In this document: positions 43,568-51,453 of the stretch, one piece after another
Numbering within the stretch: position 1 is the first letter of the stretch
Layout: every line of letters starts with the position of its first letter
From: Orenia metallireducens
GTDB lineage: Bacteria; Bacillota; Halanaerobiia; Halobacteroidales; Halobacteroidaceae
NCBI RefSeq assembly: GCF_003001995.1
Contig: NZ_PVNB01000005.1
Location: forward strand, 1-64,000
DNA: 64,000 nt
Direction: 5' to 3'
Notes under the pieces: model-generated
Seen by the model: only the letters and a program-made list of their open reading frames with translations
Told to the model about the DNA's origin: nothing
Database searches by the model: none
Program-made: the position numbers and the translations under genes

Positions 43568-44086
43568 TTAATCTGCTATATCCACTACTTCGACTAGCTT
43601 AGCTCCATTAAAAGTCTCCGTTGGAGCATAGCGAATTATATAGTCCTTTATAGCTACTTTGGCATAGCCATCAGGGGCTCTTTTCCCAAAGATACCTTTA
43701 GCCATCTCCTGATTATCAAAGATAAACCACGTTCTTCGTTCATCAAACTCTAATTTGGGGAGTCTGTTTTCTGTTTGAGCATTTACCTCAAAAGCAACTG
43801 CATCCCCTAGAAATTCATCATCTTCATAATTTATATATCTTCCTTCAACTATTACTTCTCCTGAAAATTGAACAGTCGCTGAGTATCTATTAGTGTTTTC
43901 AATTTGATGCAGAGATAATGATTCTATTTTAAGATCAGCAACCTCATCACCGATATTGACCTCTTGGGGATTAAAGATATTCCCCTCTTGCTTATTACTT
44001 AAATCTTGAGTTGAATTATTATTCTGATAAATAAAAAAGACTATAATTAGTACAATAACAAGCAGAAAAATAAACTTCTTTATCAT
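43568..44086 (-). CDS. membrane-anchored protein of unknown function
   Basis: 172 residues: one N-terminal membrane anchor (FIFLLVIVLIIVFFIY), then a soluble, probably beta-rich domain (SATVQFSGEVIVEGRYINYEDDE). No lipobox cysteine and no motif that I recognise. It stands alone between the CODH regulator and PadR. Outside-facing location is inferred from the anchor. Confidence 0.6.
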   Translation of the reverse strand: MIKKFIFLLVIVLIIVFFIYQNNNSTQDLSNKQEGNIFNPQEVNIGDEVADLKIESLSLHQIENTNRYSATVQFSGEVIVEGRYINYEDDEFLGDAVAFEVNAQTENRLPKLEFDERRTWFIFDNQEMAKGIFGKRAPDGYAKVAIKDYIIRYAPTETFNGAKLVEVVDIAD

Positions 44087-44242
44087 GCGTTAATATCTCT
44101 CCCTAAAAATCTTTTAATATTATTACAACTTAATTTGTGATAAAGATAGATATTTATTCATTATCTCTTTAAAGAATTAATTTAATTCAAACTTTTAAAT
44201 TATAGACTAAATAATAAATTTATTTTTACCTCTAATTAACTG

Positions 44243-44779
44243 CTACTGGCTACAGCGTTTGATAGAACGCTCTAACCACTCTACATAAGCCGCTTCACGC
44301 AAAATTGCACTCTCTAACACTAGATAATCACCAAATTCTTGACTTCCAAACTGAGGAACTTCACTATATCCATCTATTTTTTTCTTTAAAGTAGCCAGTT
44401 TCTCCCTTCTTTGCTCTAATTGACTCTCTAGTAATTCAACCAAATGCTCTTGCTCTATATTACTTGAGAAATACATTCGTAATCTAAACTTATCTTTAGC
44501 AGTTGGAACCATCTTCTCATCCTTATTTAACCATTCTAATAGCTCCTCTCTACCTTTATCCTTAAGCGAATAGACCTTCTTTTCTAAGGCTTCTCCTGCA
44601 ATTACAGTTTCATATTCTATTAAACCTTCATCGACTAATCTCTTTAATTCTGGATAAATCTGACTATGCCTTGCTCTCCAAAAGTTTCCTAATTCAGCCT
44701 TAAACTCCTTAGTAATATCATAACCTGTACTTGGTCTACGATTAATTAAGCCCAAAATTGCATATTTTAAAGTTCTCAT
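44243..44779 (-). CDS. PadR-family transcriptional regulator
   Basis: 178 residues. N-terminal winged helix MRTLKYAILGLINRRPSTGYDI with the FWRARHSQIYPELKRLVDEG recognition segment, followed by the C-terminal dimerisation coiled coil (PadR subfamily 2). PadR proteins often sense phenolic acids or drugs. It is divergent from the OYE-type reductase gene, with an ATGT-N8-ACAT operator between, so it likely represses that gene. Confidence 0.92.
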   Translation of the reverse strand: MRTLKYAILGLINRRPSTGYDITKEFKAELGNFWRARHSQIYPELKRLVDEGLIEYETVIAGEALEKKVYSLKDKGREELLEWLNKDEKMVPTAKDKFRLRMYFSSNIEQEHLVELLESQLEQRREKLATLKKKIDGYSEVPQFGSQEFGDYLVLESAILREAAYVEWLERSIKRCSQ

Positions 44780-44817
44780 CTGATTATACCTCCTAATGTA
44801 TTAAACTTTCTTAATCT

Positions 44818-44823
44818 ATTATA
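44818..44823 (-). promoter_or_regulatory. extended -10 of the padR gene
   Basis: Minus strand TGATATAAT, a TGN-TATAAT extended -10 about 40 bp upstream of the padR start. Confidence 0.5.
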
Positions 44824-44849
44824 TCATTAACTAGAAAAATTAAAAGCAC

Positions 44850-44891
44850 AATCATGTCAATATTTACATGATTTCTTTTGCGTGATATATT
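44850..44891 (+). promoter_or_regulatory. PadR operator overlapping the reductase promoter
   Basis: Inverted repeat AATCATGT (44850-44857) and ACATGATT (44866-44873): exactly the PadR consensus ATGT-N8-ACAT. The plus-strand -35 TTTACA (44863-44868) lies in it, with -10 TATATT (44886-44891) after a 17-bp spacer. Confidence 0.8.
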
Positions 44892-44949
44892 TATTATAAG
44901 GTATTAAAATAGTAATAATTGAAAAAATATGAAGAAGAAAGGAGAACAA

Positions 44950-46944
44950 ATGATAGACTATAAGAATTTATTTACACCAACCAAAATTGGTTCTTTGGAG
45001 CTTAAAAACCGCTTTGCCCTTGCACCAATGGGACCTTTAGGATTGGGTGATGCAGAAGGTGGATTTAACCAACGAGGAATTGATTATTATACTCAGCGAG
45101 CTAAAGGAGGCACAGGTCTAATTATTACAGGGGTTACCTTTGTAGATAATGAGATAGAAGAGCATGGAATGCCTAGTGTTCCTTGTCCAACCCATAATCC
45201 TGTTCACTTTATCAGAACAGCCAAAGAAATGACTGAAAGAATTCATGCTTATCAGTCCAAGGTCTTTTTACAAATGTCTGGTGGCTTTGGTCGAGTGACT
45301 ATCCCCACCAATTTAGGAGAATACCCTCCAGTAGCACCATCACCAATTCAGCATAGATGGCTTGATAAGACCTGTCGTGAATTGACAGTTGAGGAGATTC
45401 AGACTATCGTCAAAAAATTTGGTGAAGGAGCTTATAATGCTAAACGGGCTGGCTTTGATGGAGTTCAGATTCATGCTGTCCATGAAGGGTATTTAATTGA
45501 CCAATTTGCTATTTCTTTGTTCAATCATCGTAATGATGAGTACGGTGGTTCTTTAGAGAATAGACTCCGTTTTGCGAGAGAAATTGTAGAGGAGATTAAA
45601 GAACGCTGTGGAGAAGATTTCCCAGTTACTCTACGCTATAGTCCTAAAAGCTTTATTAAAGGTTTACGTGATGGGGCCTTGCCAGGTGAAGAGTTTGAAG
45701 AACAAGGACGGGATTTAGATGAAGGGATTAAAGCAGCTCAACTCTTAGTCTCCTATGGCTATGATGCTTTAGATGTTGATGTAGGCTCTTATGACTCTTG
45801 GTGGTGGAGCCATCCCCCAATGTATCAAGAAAAGGGATTATATAGACCTTATGCTAAACTGATGAAGGAAAATGTAGATGTTCCAATTATCTGTGCAGGA
45901 AGAATGGATAATCCCCAGATGGCAACAGAAGCAATTGCTGATGGCACCTGTGATATCGTTAGTTTAGGTCGTCCCTTACTGGCTGACCCTGATTATGTTA
46001 ATAAACTTCGTCGTGGCGAGGTAGAGGATATTCGTCCATGCATCTCTTGCCAAGAAGGCTGTATGGGTCGGATTCAAGAATATTCAATCTTAAACTGTGC
46101 AGTCAATCCTCAAGCTTGCCGTGAACGAGTGACAGCCTATAATCCAATTCTAAAGCAAAAGAAAGTCTTGGTTATAGGTGGCGGAGTGGCTGGTTGTGAA
46201 GCTGCTAGAGTCTCAGCTTTAAGAGGTCATCAAGTAGAGTTGCTAGAAAAAAATGATAGATTAGGTGGTAACTTAATCCCTGGTGGTGCTCCTGACTTTA
46301 AAGAAGATGATATTGCATTAGCTAATTGGTATACCCATCAATTAGAAAAATTAGAGGTTGAGGTGAAATATAATACTACAGCTACCAAAGATTCAATCTT
46401 AGCTGCTAACTATGATGTAGTTATTATCGCTACAGGCTCAACACCTAAAGTGCTCCCCTTAGGTAATGATCAGCAGGTCTTGACCGCTACTGAAGTATTA
46501 AATAAAGAAAAAGACTGTGGAGATAAAACAGTTATTATCGGTGGAGGATTGGTTGGCTGTGAAACAGCACTCTGGTTAGCTCAACAAGGCAAGGACGTTA
46601 CCATTGTAGAGGCAATGGATAATTTACTTCAAAACAATGGTCCTTTATGCCATGCCAATAGTGAGATGCTAGAGGAATTGATTCCTTATCATAATATTGA
46701 AGTAATTACTAATGCAACAGCCACTGGCTATAAAAATAATCAGCTTAAAATTAAGGTAGATCAAAATGAGAAAGAACTTGCTTGTGATAGTGTGATTTTA
46801 GCTATTGGTTATCAATCAGAAGATTCTTTGTACCAAGAGCTAAAATTTGATATCCCAGAAATCTACCTATTAGGTGATGCTAAAAAGGTATCAAATATTA
46901 TGTATGGTATCTGGGATGCTTTTGAAGTAGCTAACCATATCTAA
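44950..46944 (+). CDS. OYE/BaiCD-type NADH:flavin oxidoreductase (PadR-linked)
   Basis: About 664 residues. An N-terminal FMN TIM barrel starts LFTPTKIGSLELKNRFALAPMG, with the HAVHEGYLIDQF active-site region. An Fe-S motif of the form CxxCxxxC-x11-C follows (begins CISCQEGC, near 370-390). A C-terminal FAD/NAD domain has VIGGGVAGCEAARV and VIIGGGLVGCETALW. This is the 2,4-dienoyl-CoA reductase / enoate reductase / BaiCD architecture that reduces activated C=C bonds. ATG 44950 is preferred, behind AAAGGAG. An esterase gene follows. Confidence 0.92.
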   Translation: MIDYKNLFTPTKIGSLELKNRFALAPMGPLGLGDAEGGFNQRGIDYYTQRAKGGTGLIITGVTFVDNEIEEHGMPSVPCPTHNPVHFIRTAKEMTERIHAYQSKVFLQMSGGFGRVTIPTNLGEYPPVAPSPIQHRWLDKTCRELTVEEIQTIVKKFGEGAYNAKRAGFDGVQIHAVHEGYLIDQFAISLFNHRNDEYGGSLENRLRFAREIVEEIKERCGEDFPVTLRYSPKSFIKGLRDGALPGEEFEEQGRDLDEGIKAAQLLVSYGYDALDVDVGSYDSWWWSHPPMYQEKGLYRPYAKLMKENVDVPIICAGRMDNPQMATEAIADGTCDIVSLGRPLLADPDYVNKLRRGEVEDIRPCISCQEGCMGRIQEYSILNCAVNPQACRERVTAYNPILKQKKVLVIGGGVAGCEAARVSALRGHQVELLEKNDRLGGNLIPGGAPDFKEDDIALANWYTHQLEKLEVEVKYNTTATKDSILAANYDVVIIATGSTPKVLPLGNDQQVLTATEVLNKEKDCGDKTVIIGGGLVGCETALWLAQQGKDVTIVEAMDNLLQNNGPLCHANSEMLEELIPYHNIEVITNATATGYKNNQLKIKVDQNEKELACDSVILAIGYQSEDSLYQELKFDIPEIYLLGDAKKVSNIMYGIWDAFEVANHI

Positions 46945-46991
46945 TTTAAAAACTCAATTAAGTAAACTAATAATTAAGAGGGTGTGGTTTA

Positions 46992-47975
46992 ATGTACCTA
47001 AATAGAATGATTGTTTTAACAATAATATTAGCTTACTTATTAATCTCAAATTTTGGAGGTGATGTTTTGGCTCAGAATAATAATCTAACAAGCCAGAATC
47101 TCAATGTTCAATTAAAAGAGCCTTTAATTCAGTTAATTTCAGATGTTGTTTATGAACAAGTACCTATGGCTGGCTATAATAATGTTGCTATGAAAATGGA
47201 TATCTTAAAACCAGAAAAGGATAAAAAAATGCCAGCGATTATTTACATTCCTGGTGGAGGTTTTATTTCTGCCAATAAAGATAGCTATATTCAACAGAGA
47301 ATGAAGCTTGCCAAAGCTGATTATGTTGTTGCCAGCATTGAATATCGGGTTGCTCCCACTGTTACTTTTCCTCAACCTTTAGAAGATGTCAAAGCAGCAA
47401 TCCGTTACCTTAAAGCCCATGCTGAGCAGTTTAATATAGATCCTAATAAAATTGGAGTAATGGGAGATTCAGCAGGTGGATATCTAGCTGCAATAACTGG
47501 TACTACTAATGGAATGAAGCAATTTGATCAAGGTGATAATTTAGAGCAAAGTAGTGATATCCAAGCCGTTGTTGATCTGTATGGATTATCTGATTTAACA
47601 AAGATTGGAGATGATTATTCTCAGCAAGTACAGCAAGCACATAAATCAGCTGGAGCAACTGAAGCTCTATTGGTCAATGGTAGCCCTGTCTTTGGAGGTC
47701 AAGATGGTGGAATTTTAGCCAATAAAGAAAAGGCTGAAGCTGCAAATCCAATTAGCTATATCTCTAAGCAGACTCCTCCTTTTCTATTGATGCATGGAGA
47801 TCAGGATAGGATGGTATCTCCTAGTCAAACTCAAATTTTACATCAAGCATTAGTAGAAAAAGGTATTGAATCTATCCGATATCTTGTCAAAGGTGCTGAT
47901 CATGGCGGGGTTTACTGGAATCAACCTGAAGTAATGAAGAATATAATTGACTTTTTCAATAAGTACCTTAAATAA
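46992..47975 (+). CDS. secreted alpha/beta-hydrolase (esterase/lipase)
   Basis: 327 residues with an N-terminal signal peptide (IVLTIILAYLLISNF...VLAQ). Oxyanion motif YIPGGGF, nucleophile elbow GDSAGGYLA, acid in HGDQDRMV and catalytic His in GADHGG: the hormone-sensitive-lipase/BD-FAE esterase pattern. It is outside the inner membrane, so it probably hydrolyses an external ester. Forms a unit with the PadR-controlled reductase and ends at a very strong terminator. Confidence 0.9.
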   Translation: MYLNRMIVLTIILAYLLISNFGGDVLAQNNNLTSQNLNVQLKEPLIQLISDVVYEQVPMAGYNNVAMKMDILKPEKDKKMPAIIYIPGGGFISANKDSYIQQRMKLAKADYVVASIEYRVAPTVTFPQPLEDVKAAIRYLKAHAEQFNIDPNKIGVMGDSAGGYLAAITGTTNGMKQFDQGDNLEQSSDIQAVVDLYGLSDLTKIGDDYSQQVQQAHKSAGATEALLVNGSPVFGGQDGGILANKEKAEAANPISYISKQTPPFLLMHGDQDRMVSPSQTQILHQALVEKGIESIRYLVKGADHGGVYWNQPEVMKNIIDFFNKYLK

Positions 47976-47992
47976 ACACAAGAACATTAAGT

Positions 47993-48038
47993 AAAGATAG
48001 ACAGTATAGGGCTAAATAGCCCTATACTGTCTATCTTT
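47993..48038 (+). terminator. strong terminator of the PadR-controlled unit
   Basis: A perfect 21-bp stem (47993-48013 with 48018-48038), 4-base loop, then TTTTT. Confidence 0.95.
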
Positions 48039-48093
48039 TTTACAATATTAAATTAAAGTAATATCATTGTCATAATCTCTCTAAAAACTCGAT

Positions 48094-48121
48094 AAATATA
48101 CTTATTATAATAAGTATATTT
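48094..48121 (-). terminator. AT-rich terminator of the CocE-type gene
   Basis: 12-bp arms AAATATACTTAT/ATAAGTATATTT (48094-48105 with 48110-48121) overlapping the stop codon of the hydrolase gene. Confidence 0.5.
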
Positions 48122-50315
48122 ACTTACCTTGTTTTACTAGAGGTAAGACTGGCAATTGCAGATATGATAACGCTATTTCACCTGTATAAATTGTATTCTC
48201 TGACCCTTTTCGATAACTCTCTTCATTATAATTTACCCACCGATTATCTACTGGATCAATCTCTAAACAGATCTTCCATCCAGCTCTAATAACTCCTGTA
48301 GTGGGGAAAGTTCCTACTTCACAACTAACCATTTCTTCAGGAACTAAGGGTTGATATGCCTCTTTAGTATGCTTATAAACTGGCAAATAGTCTCTAGAAC
48401 GTTCTTGATCTAATTCACGATGGGATGCCAGCATAGCACCAAATCCTAAAGGCAATTCTCGTTCCATACTAGTTCTGGCAGGATAGATTACTTCACGATC
48501 ATTTTCATCAAAAATACGAACTTTGATATGAATTTCCATATCATTAGTAGTTGAAGAGACATAAAGTCCAGCTTTAATATAGCCTGCAACTTCCAGATCT
48601 TCTTTTAGAGGTTCACTAATAAAAGTTGCACCTTCCACTCTTTCATTTATCGAATGATAGACATCAGCATTATAGCTAACCTTTCCATCAGCCTCTGGTT
48701 TACTCTCACTTAAAGACATCTTTTTTGCATCTAAATAAAATTTCTTATATTCTGTCCCTGGAACAGGCCAGTCCTCTTCATATCTCCAGTAGTATCCACC
48801 ATTACCAGTTCGCATTTGAATTGAGACTGGAGGCTCATCCATAATATCATTATCCTCACCTTTTAACCAATAATCAAAAAATGATCTATATTTATTCAGA
48901 TAGAATTCATTATACATCCAATAATGAATTCCACAGCCATTGACAACTAATAATTTCTTGTTTTCAGATGAACAATTGATATAGGCTTCAGAACTTCCTT
49001 TTCCATGTAAACTGGCATCGGGTTCTACAGCCGACCAAATAGGATAATCAATCTTTGATATATCACAACTAGACATATATTCGCCTTCTACTCCATAGGT
49101 CTCTTCATTCCAGAAAGGTTCATCCAATGCCTTTTTCATAAAATCATATTCCTGGGGAGTTGTACAAGGATCCATATTATCTGCACGATTAAAGAGTCCA
49201 CCACCACTATAAATATAATCACGGTAAGAGTCATAATCTCCCATAATCGGAATCATAGCTGTCAATCCTTTGGGTCTTCTTTGAGCTGCTAAATACTGGG
49301 TCATTGCATAATATGAAGCTCCAAACAGTCCAATCTTGCCTGATGACCAAGGCATATCTGCTGCCCATTCGATAGCATCACAATAATCCTCTGCATTCTT
49401 TCGTCCAAACTGCTTAAATAATTCATCTTCACTTAGTGGGTTTTGCCCCATCCCCCGTTCTTCTATATTAATAACTACATATCCATAAGGAACCCAATCT
49501 AAAGCACAAGGTTGTTCAAAGGCTTCTGAAATTGGCACCAAACAAGGTGGTGGGCCATCTGGATGCACAACCTCATCCTCAGGATTTAAATTAGGGATAG
49601 GTAATGCAGAACCAAAGCATGATGCCATTCTGCGGAAAAATGCACCTTGTAGCAGCTTCTTAGTCTCAGTGCTCGAATAATCATCATAAAATTTGTCTTC
49701 TAGCATCTCAAAATATTCTTCATCTCCATCTTTTATTGGAAAACCATTGATAAAAGATTTTCCAAAAACACCCATACACATTACAACAGGATACTCTCCT
49801 CCCTGTAATGGTCGATAGACATCAGCTAGAACATAATTACCATCTCGTGTAGGAATTCTGACATCAGTCTCCTTTAAAATTCCTGCTGCACTTCTTCTGA
49901 CAAGATTCTTAGCAGTTTCAATTCTAGCTAACCTCTTCCCGAGCTTATCCATCATCTCTGCTGTAGCCTCTTCATATTTCTGTGGCTCCATTACTGGATT
50001 CCAAGTATACTGATACTCCTCAATTATTGCTTTATCTTGCTCAGTAATAGTCTTTAGCCCAATCAGCAATCTAGCAGTATTAACTACTTGATAATGACTG
50101 ACTGAAGCTTCCCTACAATCAGCCTCTACTACAAAATCTACTGGGGTAATATAAGCTTTAGCCTGACAAGAACCAATAACTAGATCTCCAATAGAAAAAG
50201 TAATCTCTTCTCCCTGCTCATATTCATAACACCCCTGCTCATCTATCACACCACTGTGAGTCTGAGTATAATAATCTAATCCTTTTATACTTCCATCTAA
50301 AAATATTCCCTTCAT
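48120..50315 (-). CDS. CocE/NonD-family acyl hydrolase with extra N-terminal domain
   Basis: 731 residues, no signal peptide. Residues 1-65 form a small beta domain (FLDGSIKGLDYYTQTHSG...TFSIGDLVIGS) typical of repeats in secreted adhesins and lipoproteins and odd here. The hydrolase core resembles X-Pro dipeptidyl-peptidase/cocaine esterase: VRIPTRDGNYVLADVYRP, nucleophile GLFGASYYAM, late His in NGCGIHYWMYNEFY, then the jelly-roll C-terminal domain. It probably cleaves an ester or amide. Last gene of the TetR-controlled cluster, 4 bp after the permease gene. Confidence 0.85.
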   Translation of the reverse strand: MKGIFLDGSIKGLDYYTQTHSGVIDEQGCYEYEQGEEITFSIGDLVIGSCQAKAYITPVDFVVEADCREASVSHYQVVNTARLLIGLKTITEQDKAIIEEYQYTWNPVMEPQKYEEATAEMMDKLGKRLARIETAKNLVRRSAAGILKETDVRIPTRDGNYVLADVYRPLQGGEYPVVMCMGVFGKSFINGFPIKDGDEEYFEMLEDKFYDDYSSTETKKLLQGAFFRRMASCFGSALPIPNLNPEDEVVHPDGPPPCLVPISEAFEQPCALDWVPYGYVVINIEERGMGQNPLSEDELFKQFGRKNAEDYCDAIEWAADMPWSSGKIGLFGASYYAMTQYLAAQRRPKGLTAMIPIMGDYDSYRDYIYSGGGLFNRADNMDPCTTPQEYDFMKKALDEPFWNEETYGVEGEYMSSCDISKIDYPIWSAVEPDASLHGKGSSEAYINCSSENKKLLVVNGCGIHYWMYNEFYLNKYRSFFDYWLKGEDNDIMDEPPVSIQMRTGNGGYYWRYEEDWPVPGTEYKKFYLDAKKMSLSESKPEADGKVSYNADVYHSINERVEGATFISEPLKEDLEVAGYIKAGLYVSSTTNDMEIHIKVRIFDENDREVIYPARTSMERELPLGFGAMLASHRELDQERSRDYLPVYKHTKEAYQPLVPEEMVSCEVGTFPTTGVIRAGWKICLEIDPVDNRWVNYNEESYRKGSENTIYTGEIALSYLQLPVLPLVKQGK

Positions 50316-50319
50316 CTTT

Positions 50320-51261
50320 TTACCTCCTAATAAACTTGTTCTTCCATCTCCATTTCACCAAAACCGGTGTTATTACTGCACTTAAGACCACAGCCATGGC
50401 AATTTGGGATAAGGCTCTCTCCATATAGACTGCATAAGAACTATCTGACTGAAGCAATAAGGCTGGAACTGTCAAAGCCAATCCTGCCACTGATGAAATT
50501 CCCATTGATACATATCCACTACTCTTTAAAAGTAGTTTTTCAACTAATACTAACGGTAAATTATTTAATAAGGTAAAGATAATAAATAAAATAATTCCTG
50601 TACCAACAGACTGAAAGGCTATTTTCAAGTCTATAGATGACCCTAGGCAAAATCCTAAAAAGGGCAACATAATCTCCATTCCAGGTCGAGTAAATTTCTT
50701 TATTTCTTGGTCGATACTTCCTAGAATAATCCCAATAATAAATGGAAGAATGGTAGCGGCTATAGAATTTAAATCTATACCATTTCCACCTGCATAGCCT
50801 AAAACAGCAACTGGTATAAAAGGAAGTCCTGTTACATTCAGTAAAGCAAACCCTGCTAAATCCCCTTCATCACCATATTGCTTCATCAGAGCAAGATATA
50901 ACCCAGCATTACAACTACAGATACAAGCAACTAAAGCCAAAGAAGAGATTCCATAAATTCCACCTTCACCTAAAACTCTGATTATAAATAAAGAACAAAC
51001 TATATTTAGTACTAATTTTAATACAATTAAAAAACCACTCTTTTTGACACACTTTCTTATGCTCTTGAAATTTGTATCAATACCAGCAAAAATTAATATA
51101 ATTCCAACAACAGTCATAGTACCTTGCTTAGAGAAGATAGCTGTCATAGGATTTCCTATCTCCACTATGTCAGGTATAAATGTGTGAATCACAGCCCCGA
51201 TTACCATCGGCACTAGCATAAGTCCTCCTGGTAGCTTTTTAACATTACTTAATATATTCAT
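50320..51261 (-). CDS. KdgT-like permease
   Basis: About 313 residues, around ten membrane helices. The pattern VKKLPGGLMLVPMVIGAVIHT at the start and LPFIIGIILGSID...FTRPGMEIMLPFLGF in the middle match the 2-keto-3-deoxygluconate transporter (KdgT) family, cation symporters for sugar acids or carboxylates. It sits in a cluster with a hydrolase and an enoate-reductase-type enzyme, so a carboxylate or conjugate substrate is plausible. Start ATG 51261; a TTG directly before it is possible. Confidence 0.8.
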   Translation of the reverse strand: MNILSNVKKLPGGLMLVPMVIGAVIHTFIPDIVEIGNPMTAIFSKQGTMTVVGIILIFAGIDTNFKSIRKCVKKSGFLIVLKLVLNIVCSLFIIRVLGEGGIYGISSLALVACICSCNAGLYLALMKQYGDEGDLAGFALLNVTGLPFIPVAVLGYAGGNGIDLNSIAATILPFIIGIILGSIDQEIKKFTRPGMEIMLPFLGFCLGSSIDLKIAFQSVGTGIILFIIFTLLNNLPLVLVEKLLLKSSGYVSMGISSVAGLALTVPALLLQSDSSYAVYMERALSQIAMAVVLSAVITPVLVKWRWKNKFIRR

Positions 51262-51341
51262 CAACTAATTCTCCCTCTATTTCTTATTACTTAAGATCAT
51301 ACACTCTAACCCAACTTTAAAATCTATTAATAATTAGAAAA

Positions 51342-51422
51342 TTAGCAACGACTAAACACGAATCATCGCAAATAAAAATATAAATATTTTACGATTTATG
51401 ATTCGTGCTAATTCGTTGCTAA
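51342..51422. repeat. 81-bp imperfect inverted repeat
   Basis: TTAGCAACGA (51342) pairs with TCGTTGCTAA (to 51422) and CACGAATCAT (51357) with ATGATTCGTG (51398). It lies in the 190-bp gap between the OYE and permease genes of one operon. No T-run follows. Confidence 0.7.
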
Positions 51423-51453
51423 AAATAATCCAAAAATCTCTCAATTAATTAGA

